From: an uncultured Allomuricauda sp.
GTDB lineage: Bacteria > Bacteroidota > Bacteroidia > Flavobacteriales > Flavobacteriaceae
Assembly (NCBI RefSeq): GCF_937884665.1
Contig: NZ_CAKZYF010000122.1
Location: forward strand, 1-62,311
DNA length: 62,311 nt
Direction of reading: 5' to 3'
Position 1 is the first letter of the stretch. Every line of letters starts with the position of its first letter. The position numbers were made by a program, and so were the translations under genes. Below are positions 1-7,151 of the stretch, in pieces. The notes under the pieces are model-generated. The model ran no database searches. It had not been told where the DNA came from and was given only the letters and a program-made list of their open reading frames with translations.

Positions 1-6
1 TTAAAA

Positions 7-80
7 GGTCGCGTAGCTCAGCTGGATAGAGCATCTGCCTTCTAAGCAGACGGTCGAAGGTTCGAATCCTTCCGCGATCA
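7..80 (+). tRNA. tRNA-Arg (anticodon TCT)
   Basis: A full cloverleaf can be drawn. The acceptor stem pairs GGTCGCG (7-13) with CGCGATC (73-79), followed by discriminator A80. The anticodon stem TCTGC/GCAGA (34-38/46-50) encloses the loop CTTCTAA with TCT at 41-43. The T arm carries GGTTCGAATCC. CCA is not encoded. The anticodon reads AGA/AGG arginine codons. Confidence 0.95.
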
Positions 81-94
81 CTAGTATTCATAGG

Positions 95-127
95 GTCTCA
101 GAGGTTTATAACTTCTGAGACTTTTTT
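95..127 (+). terminator. Rho-independent terminator after tRNA-Arg
   Basis: A perfect 8-bp stem GTCTCAGA (95-102) / TCTGAGAC (114-121) is followed at once by a run of T residues. It lies 14 nt beyond the tRNA 3' end and probably ends the tRNA transcript. Confidence 0.85.
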
Positions 128-384
128 ATTTGCAAACAGTTCAAAAAAATGAAAAGTATGACACTTTTTAGGATAACTAGCTTTAAATAAAGACGGAGAA
201 TATCTATTGTTTCATACTTGTAGCATCTCCAAATCTGTGTTTCAAAACGTAATATCGGGTATAGTTTTGGTGATGGTATATTAACTAAATTATATTTAAC
301 CGAAGCCTAAAATATATTGAACGATCTATAGCTAAAAAGCCTGCGTTGAGAATCAAATTTGTTTGAAGAAGAACTTGAGTCCTG

Positions 385-1116
385 TTATTCCAATTCTTTT
401 AAAAAAACGAGTAAGTCATCGGTCTCCTCTAACTTAAAATCTGATTCTTTTGCTTTATTAGTTTCTAAAAGCTTTACTGCATTTTCTTTATTTCCTTCTC
501 TCATATACAACAAAGCTAAGTACCATCTCGTCTCCTGCATGTATTCAAAACTTTCGTTTTCAGATTTTTCTACTGACACCAGTATTTTCTTCGCCTCCTC
601 CAACTTCCTTGAATTCATTAATCCCATGGCTTGATAAAAGGAAATCCTAGAGTCTTTGTTATTTTGCAAGTAGGTCTCAAAAGCTCTATTGGCTTCCTCA
701 AATTGTCTGCGGTCATAATTGAAAAATGCTTTTTCCAAAATACCTCCGTTTTCTTGGCCACCTCTTGTAGTAGGAAGTATAAGGTTTGGATAGGTATCAA
801 AGTAGGTGTCATATAAATCATTCGTATCTCTAGAATAAAAAATTGAGGCCAACCCGATGAGTAAAATAAAAGAAGCCGCCAGAGGTAACCATAATTTCAG
901 CTTCTTTTTTTTTGATTGATTTAGACGTTCCAACTTTTGTTTAAGGGCTTTCTTTTCGGCAACGATTATTACCTCCATCATTTCCTTGTATACAAAGTAT
1001 TGTTCTCGAAAATCACTATTATCCGAAAATTGTAGATCAAACAGGCGTTCCTCCTCGGCCGATAGTAAGCCAAGTATCTTTTTTCGAAAAAGGGCCTCGT
1101 TATTTTGTGCCGCCAT
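385..1116 (-). CDS. Anti-sigma factor-like membrane protein with TPR-like C-terminus
   Basis: A 243-residue protein with a charged cytoplasmic N-terminal segment, one membrane span at about residues 75-95 (after a Lys-rich stretch) and a periplasmic C-terminal part of helical repeats resembling tetratricopeptides (about 125-240). It starts inside the 3' end of the ECF sigma gene (17-nt overlap at 1100-1116), which is the usual arrangement of a sigma/anti-sigma pair with translational coupling. The inferred role is to hold the sigma factor at the inner membrane and release it on an envelope signal, sensed perhaps through the TPR part. There is no zinc-binding HxxxCxxC motif, so it is not a classic ZAS protein. 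Role is inferred from position and topology. Confidence 0.7.
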   Translation of the reverse strand: MAAQNNEALFRKKILGLLSAEEERLFDLQFSDNSDFREQYFVYKEMMEVIIVAEKKALKQKLERLNQSKKKKLKLWLPLAASFILLIGLASIFYSRDTNDLYDTYFDTYPNLILPTTRGGQENGGILEKAFFNYDRRQFEEANRAFETYLQNNKDSRISFYQAMGLMNSRKLEEAKKILVSVEKSENESFEYMQETRWYLALLYMREGNKENAVKLLETNKAKESDFKLEETDDLLVFLKELE

Positions 1117-1642
1117 GGATTAACGCTTTAAGTTTTTTCAAACACCGAGATCGATTACTTTTACTGGTGTTTTCATCTTTATATTCTGTCTGCTCCACAA
1201 TCTCCTTGTCGGTCAATCCGCGATAATAATATAACCTCAATATTTCCTTACACTTTTCACCAAGTTTGATATACCCCTGAATAAGCTTCTTTTGCTCTAT
1301 GCTAAGCTGGGTTTCATCAATCTCAAAAAAAGTCTCGGCAAACCCTAATTCTTGTCGTAAGGGCGTGTACTTTTCCTTGAAACTTGCTGCCAATTTGTTC
1401 TTTCCAATGGCAAACAAATAGGTTTTCAAACTCCCTTTTTTTAATTGTAAATTTTTGAGAACAAAATTTTGATATAAGGCGATTACACTATCCTGATACA
1501 GGTCTTCTAGGTCAACATTACCCTCGGTTCTTGACCCAAAAAAAGACAAAAAAGTTCTTTTATACTGTACATACACTTCTTCGAGAGCTTGCTTATCACC
1601 TTTCCGTAATCGGTCCTCTAAGGTTATGCTGTTCTTGGCCAT
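1100..1642 (-). CDS. ECF-type RNA polymerase sigma-70 factor
   Basis: A 180-residue protein of ECF size. Region 2 is visible at about residues 40-85 (VDLEDLYQDS followed by KTYLFAIGKNKL, the -10 recognition helix). Region 4 lies at about 125-175 (CKEILRLYYYRGLTDKEI and a basic helix-turn-helix). It would direct RNA polymerase to a small regulon; the obvious candidate is the divergent seven-gene operon beginning at 1756, 113 nt away. It is co-transcribed with the overlapping anti-sigma gene. Family assignment is firm; target genes are inferred from adjacency. Confidence 0.88.
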   Translation of the reverse strand: MAKNSITLEDRLRKGDKQALEEVYVQYKRTFLSFFGSRTEGNVDLEDLYQDSVIALYQNFVLKNLQLKKGSLKTYLFAIGKNKLAASFKEKYTPLRQELGFAETFFEIDETQLSIEQKKLIQGYIKLGEKCKEILRLYYYRGLTDKEIVEQTEYKDENTSKSNRSRCLKKLKALIHGGTK

Positions 1643-1755
1643 TAGTCAAAGGAAAACTACGAAGGTTAACACCGAATTCAAAAAAATATTTTAAAAGCTT
1701 GTTAACCTTTTGTCTTTTTTCAAAACCAAAAGACAATAATAACATACCAAAACAT

Positions 1756-3108
1756 ATGAAATCAATACAAAAAGTAACTTTCTACTTGATAGTCTTCAGT
1801 GTTTTTCAACATGCCGATGCACAGTTCTTTAAAAAATTGAAAGAAAAGGTAAAGAGGGCTGCGGAAGAAACTGTTGACCGAAAAGCGGAGGAAAAGGCTG
1901 TAGAAACCATAGAAAAAGCCTTCGATAGTATTTTTGCCATTGGAAAGAAAAAGGAGAAGAGAAAAAAGAAAAGCGAGTCCGATAATACGGTCCAAACCGA
2001 AAAAACAAAGGTGGAAAGCTTTGGGGCAGCTACCGTTACGGGACCAAACCATGGACCTATCGAAATAATTGAAATAGAACAACCTACGGTAACCCTTGAT
2101 GAGGATGTTGGCCATACCCAAATATCTGCTTGGTGGCGAACCCATGGCGCTGATGCAGATGACAGGTTTGCAATTACCATCAACCAACTAGTTGATGAAA
2201 CAACAACGCTGCCCTTGACCGTAAACCTTCCACAAGATGGAAACCTTACCATCTATTATGATGGACTTTTAGGGGCTTATTTGCCAGCAGATGACTGGCA
2301 ACGTAAGGAAGACCCAGAATTTGAGTTGGTACATAACAATCCTCAAATCAACGGTACTCTTACTCTTTCTGCATTAAATGACCAAGAGGTACAGTTCAGT
2401 TTTGATGGCAGTGGATTTAGTGGCCAAGTCCAGGTCAATACTCCTAGAATAGAGAGAATTACAAGCGGCACGAACACTAGTTCTACTGAAAAGAAATCAG
2501 GAACGAGTCCCGCTTTTACCTTAAAAGACGGTGAACCTGGAATTTATGACTTTGATTTTGAGATAAAAACACAGGTCTCTACGGATGAAGGAGAGAGCTA
2601 TCCCATCTCTTACTTGATTAATTCAAATACCAATTATTTCGGTATGAAAGCCGATATGAGTGCCTACGGCGATGGAGAGGTAGAAGGTAATTCTGTCATT
2701 GTTATGGATAAAGAAAAAGTACGAGTTTTTGTCGATACTCCCATGATGAAAATACAGATGAACCAAGATATGGCTGGGGGTCAAGCACAACAAATGCCTG
2801 AAATGGGAGAATATGACTACACCCAACCCCAAAAGACAGGAAAAACAAAAACCATTATTGGGTATACCTGCGAGGAATACGTAGTGACCCATGATGAAGG
2901 TACCGTGCGTTTTTGGGCAGCTCCCGAAGTAAGCATTCCCAACTGGATGTTCGGCAGTCAACAAGCTGTAGAGCAAACTGGAGTATTGGGCTTTATTATG
3001 GAATTTTCCGCAACATCCAAGAGTGGTACCACGAAGAGCACTGTGACAGCTATCAATGATGATATAGCTCTTCGTATCAATGCCAAAGACTACAAGAAAA
3101 TGTTTTAA
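1756..3108 (+). CDS. Exported DUF4412-type protein
   Basis: A 450-residue protein. The start at 1756 is chosen because it gives a clean signal peptide (MKSIQKVTFYLIVFSVFQHADAQ); an upstream in-frame extension runs over the sigma gene and is not credible. After the signal comes a Lys/Glu-rich helical segment (about 25-75), then a beta-rich middle. The C-terminal third carries the KTIIGYTCEEYVV and FWAAPEVSIPNW motifs typical of Bacteroidota DUF4412 proteins. It is the first gene of a seven-gene operon ending with a CHAT protein. Function is unknown; probably periplasmic or outer-membrane associated. DUF assignment is from motif memory. Confidence 0.75.
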   Translation: MKSIQKVTFYLIVFSVFQHADAQFFKKLKEKVKRAAEETVDRKAEEKAVETIEKAFDSIFAIGKKKEKRKKKSESDNTVQTEKTKVESFGAATVTGPNHGPIEIIEIEQPTVTLDEDVGHTQISAWWRTHGADADDRFAITINQLVDETTTLPLTVNLPQDGNLTIYYDGLLGAYLPADDWQRKEDPEFELVHNNPQINGTLTLSALNDQEVQFSFDGSGFSGQVQVNTPRIERITSGTNTSSTEKKSGTSPAFTLKDGEPGIYDFDFEIKTQVSTDEGESYPISYLINSNTNYFGMKADMSAYGDGEVEGNSVIVMDKEKVRVFVDTPMMKIQMNQDMAGGQAQQMPEMGEYDYTQPQKTGKTKTIIGYTCEEYVVTHDEGTVRFWAAPEVSIPNWMFGSQQAVEQTGVLGFIMEFSATSKSGTTKSTVTAINDDIALRINAKDYKKMF

Positions 3109-3128
3109 TCAAATCAAAATGAAAACTT

Positions 3129-3776
3129 ATGAATCTTAGGATTAGAAAAATCACTTTTTACCTCGTGGTGATTGCACTGGCACAATCGTGCCTCGGTGAT
3201 AAAAAAATGGCTGATATAGAAGAAATGGGAAACACGAGTTTTGTTAATAAAAACTTTAAGGGCAATCGTATTAACTATGATATGAATAGTAGCGCTTGTG
3301 AAAATATGTCGGCCTCCGTTATTGCATCGATGTATAGTGTAACGGAGGACAAAGTGATATTTAATGACATCTCAAAATCGGATAGAAGAGTGCCAAACTC
3401 TCCCCCTATATGCAATTTTTATATTAAAGATGGTGAAAATGATTTTTTATGGCTTAGAGGTTCAATTAGCATGATACCAGATAATGGCAAGAACGCTGAC
3501 GGTACAGTTACAAACACCAGTACCGGTTACGGTAAAGATTGGGCTGAAGAATGGGCAATCCAAAAGTCTACTTCTAAATCCTCAGAGTGGATAGAAACTT
3601 CCGGTATGGCAGCCCTTTGGAATGAAAGTAAACGAGTATTGAACATAAAATTTGAGGGGTATACCTTAAATATAAATCCGCCAGGAAATAAACTGAACAA
3701 AGACGAAGCCACTAAAAATAGAGATTATAAAAAAGCGGCCTTGGCCATGGCCAAAGCATGCGGATATATCAACTAA
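3129..3776 (+). CDS. Lipoprotein, paralog of the next gene
   Basis: A 215-residue protein with a lipoprotein signal (VVIALAQSC). The mature part shares a pattern with its downstream neighbour: an NKNFKGN segment just after the signal, a central DWAEEWA, then GMAALW and a C-terminal FEGYTLNINPP followed by Lys/Asp-rich residues. The two genes are therefore a tandem duplication. It begins 20 nt after the DUF4412 gene in the same operon. No enzyme motif is visible. Likely anchored in the periplasm or outer membrane; function unknown. Confidence 0.7.
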   Translation: MNLRIRKITFYLVVIALAQSCLGDKKMADIEEMGNTSFVNKNFKGNRINYDMNSSACENMSASVIASMYSVTEDKVIFNDISKSDRRVPNSPPICNFYIKDGENDFLWLRGSISMIPDNGKNADGTVTNTSTGYGKDWAEEWAIQKSTSKSSEWIETSGMAALWNESKRVLNIKFEGYTLNINPPGNKLNKDEATKNRDYKKAALAMAKACGYIN

Positions 3777-3787
3777 GAAATACCATT

Positions 3788-4387
3788 ATGAAAAACTACA
3801 AAATACTATGTATTGCCTTAATAACGTCTTTCACTTTTAGTGGTTGTTTTGGGGATAAAAAGACGGTCATTGGCCAAGAAACAGGTTCTGATGATTTGGA
3901 AAATAAAAATTTTAAGGGCAATGCTTTTTCATTTGCTAAACTGTCCGAAAACCTATGTGGATACATTGACATGAACACTGTACAAAAGCAATTTGCGGTT
4001 TCGGGTGCAACAGATGCCCAGGAAGACCCCAAACGCCGCTATACAGGAAAGTATTGCGACTTCTTTTTAACGTTTGACAATACACCTTCTAAATACTCAA
4101 GAGGAAATCTCACAGTGGTTGAAGATATATCCGAAGACGAAGCCGATTGGCAAGAACAATGGGAGTGGCGAAAGAAATCCCTGAAATCTGCCGAATATGT
4201 ATCCGGTTTAGGAAAAGCAGCAATTTGGATTGGGAAACAGCGCAAGTTGGAGGTGAAAATGGATGGCTATACCCTTTTTCTGGTCGTACCGCCTACCTAC
4301 ACCATTAATGATAAAAATGCTAAACAGCACGACTATAAAAACAGTGCCATAGCGATTCTTAAAAACTCAAAATTCTTTAAAAACTAA
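3788..4387 (+). CDS. Lipoprotein, tandem paralog
   Basis: A 199-residue protein. The start at 3788 is preferred over 3758 because MKNYKILCIALITSFTFSGC is a complete lipoprotein signal and the upstream ATG overlaps the previous gene. The mature part repeats the upstream paralog's landmarks: ENKNFKGN, DWQEQWEW, GLGKAAIW and MDGYTLFLVVPP. A Cys pair (LCGYID and KYCDFF) is present in both paralogs (ACENMS and ICNFYI), so a disulfide is plausible. It lies 11 nt after its partner. Function unknown. Confidence 0.7.
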   Translation: MKNYKILCIALITSFTFSGCFGDKKTVIGQETGSDDLENKNFKGNAFSFAKLSENLCGYIDMNTVQKQFAVSGATDAQEDPKRRYTGKYCDFFLTFDNTPSKYSRGNLTVVEDISEDEADWQEQWEWRKKSLKSAEYVSGLGKAAIWIGKQRKLEVKMDGYTLFLVVPPTYTINDKNAKQHDYKNSAIAILKNSKFFKN

Positions 4388-4390
4388 AAA

Positions 4391-4927
4391 ATGAACACAT
4401 TCAAAACCATATTCGTTCTCTTGAGTTGCGTTATCATCGGAAATGCACAAAGTGTCGAAGGCGAACTCACCTTGAACGGAAAAACCAAAACCGAGTTAAA
4501 ACTTGAGTCTAATTCTGCAGTACAACTTTTTAAGGAGTTCAAAACAGGGAAATACCAACTCAAATTCAACTTTAGCGGGAGGGATTTGGTCAAAAACGTT
4601 TACAAGGAAGAAATTGTCTTTTTCAATTTTAAGACAGTGGTCAGAAAAGATGGTAAGCTGGTAAAAAATGTGGTACGTAAAGTTCCACTGGCCTATTTTC
4701 CTGGAGACATGGGTATTCCTGCTGAAGCCTTTGATTTTGTTGGCTTATTGGCCATTGACCCTGAGGAAGAGGGAGTGCAAATGATAAAAAAAGGCAGTAC
4801 AGGTCTCATGCCGCCTGGTAAGTACAATGTTGAACTCTATGCAGAACCTGTTGGTACAAAAGGAAAGGTTAATCCGGTGGTATTCAGTTTTACTGTGAGA
4901 AAAAGTCCAAAAGTATCTAAGTATTAA
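4391..4927 (+). CDS. Small secreted protein of unknown function
   Basis: A 178-residue protein with a signal peptide ending at GNAQ (residue 19). The rest is predicted beta-rich, ending in a segment (PPGKYNVELYAE... FSFTVRKSPK) that reads like an immunoglobulin-type beta sandwich. It starts 3 nt after the preceding gene, so it is surely part of the operon. No catalytic motif is recognisable. Confidence 0.65.
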   Translation: MNTFKTIFVLLSCVIIGNAQSVEGELTLNGKTKTELKLESNSAVQLFKEFKTGKYQLKFNFSGRDLVKNVYKEEIVFFNFKTVVRKDGKLVKNVVRKVPLAYFPGDMGIPAEAFDFVGLLAIDPEEEGVQMIKKGSTGLMPPGKYNVELYAEPVGTKGKVNPVVFSFTVRKSPKVSKY

Positions 4928-4945
4928 TGTATACGAATTGAATAG

Positions 4946-6220
4946 ATGAAAAATATTTTTTGTGCGACAGTTATTGTGATTTTTGGTTTCATTACCCTTA
5001 AAACCCAGGCGCAACAGTTTGTAATGGTTGGCGGTCAAGCCACCGACATTGCCATCAGCCCAAAGGACGGTAGCGTATATGCGGTGAACGCTTCTAAAAA
5101 CATTAAGAAATACAATACTCGAAGTAAAAAGTTCTTACCCTATGCTACACAGTCGAAAAATGCGACTTCAGTTTCTGTGACCAAAGATGGTGTGGTATAT
5201 ATGACCTCCACAGCAAAAGATGTGTATTTAGCCTCCAATGGTCGTTGGATTAAAATTCCTGGAATTAAGACCAATGAGGTGATTTGCTTAAGGGATGGTA
5301 CCATTATGGCTTTGGATACGGGTAAAAAGCTACGCCGTTTGTACGCCTCAAAATGGGATTTGGCAACTGGACTTAATAATAAAAGTGGTGGTGTAAATCA
5401 AGTTATTGGTACATCGATGAATGACTTGCACCTTAGAATGTCCGACAACTCCTTTAAACGCTATTCACGAGGCAATGTATACAACCTTAATGGTAAGCCC
5501 TTAAAGATTGCATTGGACCATAAAACCGGTATCGTATACGCCGTAGGCAGAAATAAAGGCATTTATAAATGGGTAAAAAGTACTAAAAAATGGGTGTTGT
5601 TGCCAGGTACCCGAAATGACTTTAAGGATGTAGCTGTCCATAACGGAAAAATCTGGGCCATAGCGACCAATAAGGCTATTTATTATTATGATGCAAGCAA
5701 GCAGAGTGTAACCTCTAATCAAAGTGACTTTACAGGCACGTATAGAGTATTTATAAATAAGATAGTCAGCAGTAAAGGAAGTAATATATATGGTGTTATG
5801 GGTGTATACTTGAAAACCAAAATAAAATCTGGTTTAGTGCCCATACCCCCACTACATAGAAAGCCTAACCGCTTTTGGGATTATCCAAAAAGTTCTAAAA
5901 GAAATGCTAGAGGACCAGGTATAACAGTTGACAAATATTTGAATAGTAGCGATAAAAGTTATACTTCAAATTCTTCTTCAAGAAACAATGCCTCGATTGA
6001 TGTAGATAAAGTAAGGGAATTTAAACTTGTGGGAGAGGCAGCCAAGGGAAATCCCACACTTGATTTTGAAATAAATATCAATACGGAAATGACTGGAAAG
6101 GATTGGGGAGGTTGGGACCGTTGTAAAGTTCCGTTGAAAGATATACAATTGGGAAAAGAATATTATATCTATCATCGTCTATCTGTTAGTGCCATAAGCT
6201 TCAAAGTGGAGAAATTATAA
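4946..6220 (+). CDS. Tectonin-like beta-propeller exported protein
   Basis: A 424-residue protein with a signal peptide (to about residue 22, ending TQAQ). Residues about 25-285 contain repeated short units of the type ATDIAISPKDGSVYAV, ATSVSVTKDGVVYMT and FKDVAVHNGKIWAIA, each followed by a W or K-rich strand; this is the pattern of tectonin/TECPR propeller repeats. The C-terminal 130 residues are different and include a Ser/Asn-rich linker (about 325-350) and a WGGWDRCKVPL segment. In eukaryotes such propellers bind glycans or lipopolysaccharide; binding here is an inference. Fifth gene of the CHAT operon. Confidence 0.68.
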   Translation: MKNIFCATVIVIFGFITLKTQAQQFVMVGGQATDIAISPKDGSVYAVNASKNIKKYNTRSKKFLPYATQSKNATSVSVTKDGVVYMTSTAKDVYLASNGRWIKIPGIKTNEVICLRDGTIMALDTGKKLRRLYASKWDLATGLNNKSGGVNQVIGTSMNDLHLRMSDNSFKRYSRGNVYNLNGKPLKIALDHKTGIVYAVGRNKGIYKWVKSTKKWVLLPGTRNDFKDVAVHNGKIWAIATNKAIYYYDASKQSVTSNQSDFTGTYRVFINKIVSSKGSNIYGVMGVYLKTKIKSGLVPIPPLHRKPNRFWDYPKSSKRNARGPGITVDKYLNSSDKSYTSNSSSRNNASIDVDKVREFKLVGEAAKGNPTLDFEININTEMTGKDWGGWDRCKVPLKDIQLGKEYYIYHRLSVSAISFKVEKL

Positions 6221-6246
6221 TCAATCATAAGCTATTAGAAATTTTT

Positions 6247-7083
6247 ATGTTGTTTTTGAGGAATACCTTATTGCTTTTTTTAGCTATTGTTTGTTTTTTT
6301 AACTGCAAAGAAAAACAGCCTCCCAAAAGTGTAATAGCTACACCTTTGGAGGCTGATAGCTTGCACGTGGAAACAGCAGAAGTCCCTTCCGAGGAAACAG
6401 TCAAGGATACCATTTCCTATCGCAATCAAAATTGGCATCCAGAGCGAGGGCAATATTACTTTTCCGAAAGCTACCACTTCAGTTATTACAACGAAACCAT
6501 TTCGTCTGAAGAGGGTTCAGCAACTGGAGAATTTGGTTTTTATGTAGACCCAGAAAGTAGTACTATACTTTTGGAAAAGTATATCGCCAACTATGCTGAT
6601 GAAATGACCGATTACATTATTGTCCATCCAGATAAGACTTACACCGTAGGATATACTGATGAGTTTGGAAACCAACAAATCCTTAAAGAGAACCTCATGA
6701 AGGTCGAAGGGCTAACCGAAAAAATCCAGTATGCTGCTGATGATTTCAAAACGCACTTTACAATGATGGACGAAACAAAAACCTTTGGAGTGAATAGATA
6801 TTATCCCAAAAAACTGAAGAGCATGCGGTATCAAAGAACCTATCCCATGACCCAAGATACTGTTACGCTGTTTGTGGCAAAAACCAATTTGCCAACAAAG
6901 GCACTATACCTTGTGGATGAGGTATTGTCGGAATTGGGTATGCCTGTTAGCCAAGATTATGGATTTGTACTTCCAGAAGGTGCGCTTGTAACCCAAGAAC
7001 ATTACCAAGCGCCCGGTGGAGAGCGCATCGGATTTCAATTGACTTCCATTATGGCTGCTGAGTATCATATACAATTACCCTAA
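6247..7083 (+). CDS. Lipoprotein of unknown function
   Basis: A 278-residue protein with a lipoprotein signal (LLLFLAIVCFFNC, Cys at about 20). The mature protein is acidic at its N-terminus (about 30-55) and then mixed alpha/beta with many Tyr residues. No known domain is recognised. It lies 26 nt after the propeller gene and 68 nt before the CHAT gene, within the same operon. Confidence 0.65.
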   Translation: MLFLRNTLLLFLAIVCFFNCKEKQPPKSVIATPLEADSLHVETAEVPSEETVKDTISYRNQNWHPERGQYYFSESYHFSYYNETISSEEGSATGEFGFYVDPESSTILLEKYIANYADEMTDYIIVHPDKTYTVGYTDEFGNQQILKENLMKVEGLTEKIQYAADDFKTHFTMMDETKTFGVNRYYPKKLKSMRYQRTYPMTQDTVTLFVAKTNLPTKALYLVDEVLSELGMPVSQDYGFVLPEGALVTQEHYQAPGGERIGFQLTSIMAAEYHIQLP

Positions 7084-7151
7084 CTTAAATGTTTCCCGTC
7101 CAGATAATTTACTAAATTGCTCAAGACAACCAAACATTCAACTTCCATAAA

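Noticed and set aside
7..80. tRNA-Arg as integration site of a genomic island
   Set aside because: No integrase, no repeated tRNA 3' end and no transposase was seen in the window.
4796..4803. Copy of AGTACAGG inside a gene
   Set aside because: It lies within the coding region of the 178-residue secreted protein and lacks the GATG end; taken as chance.
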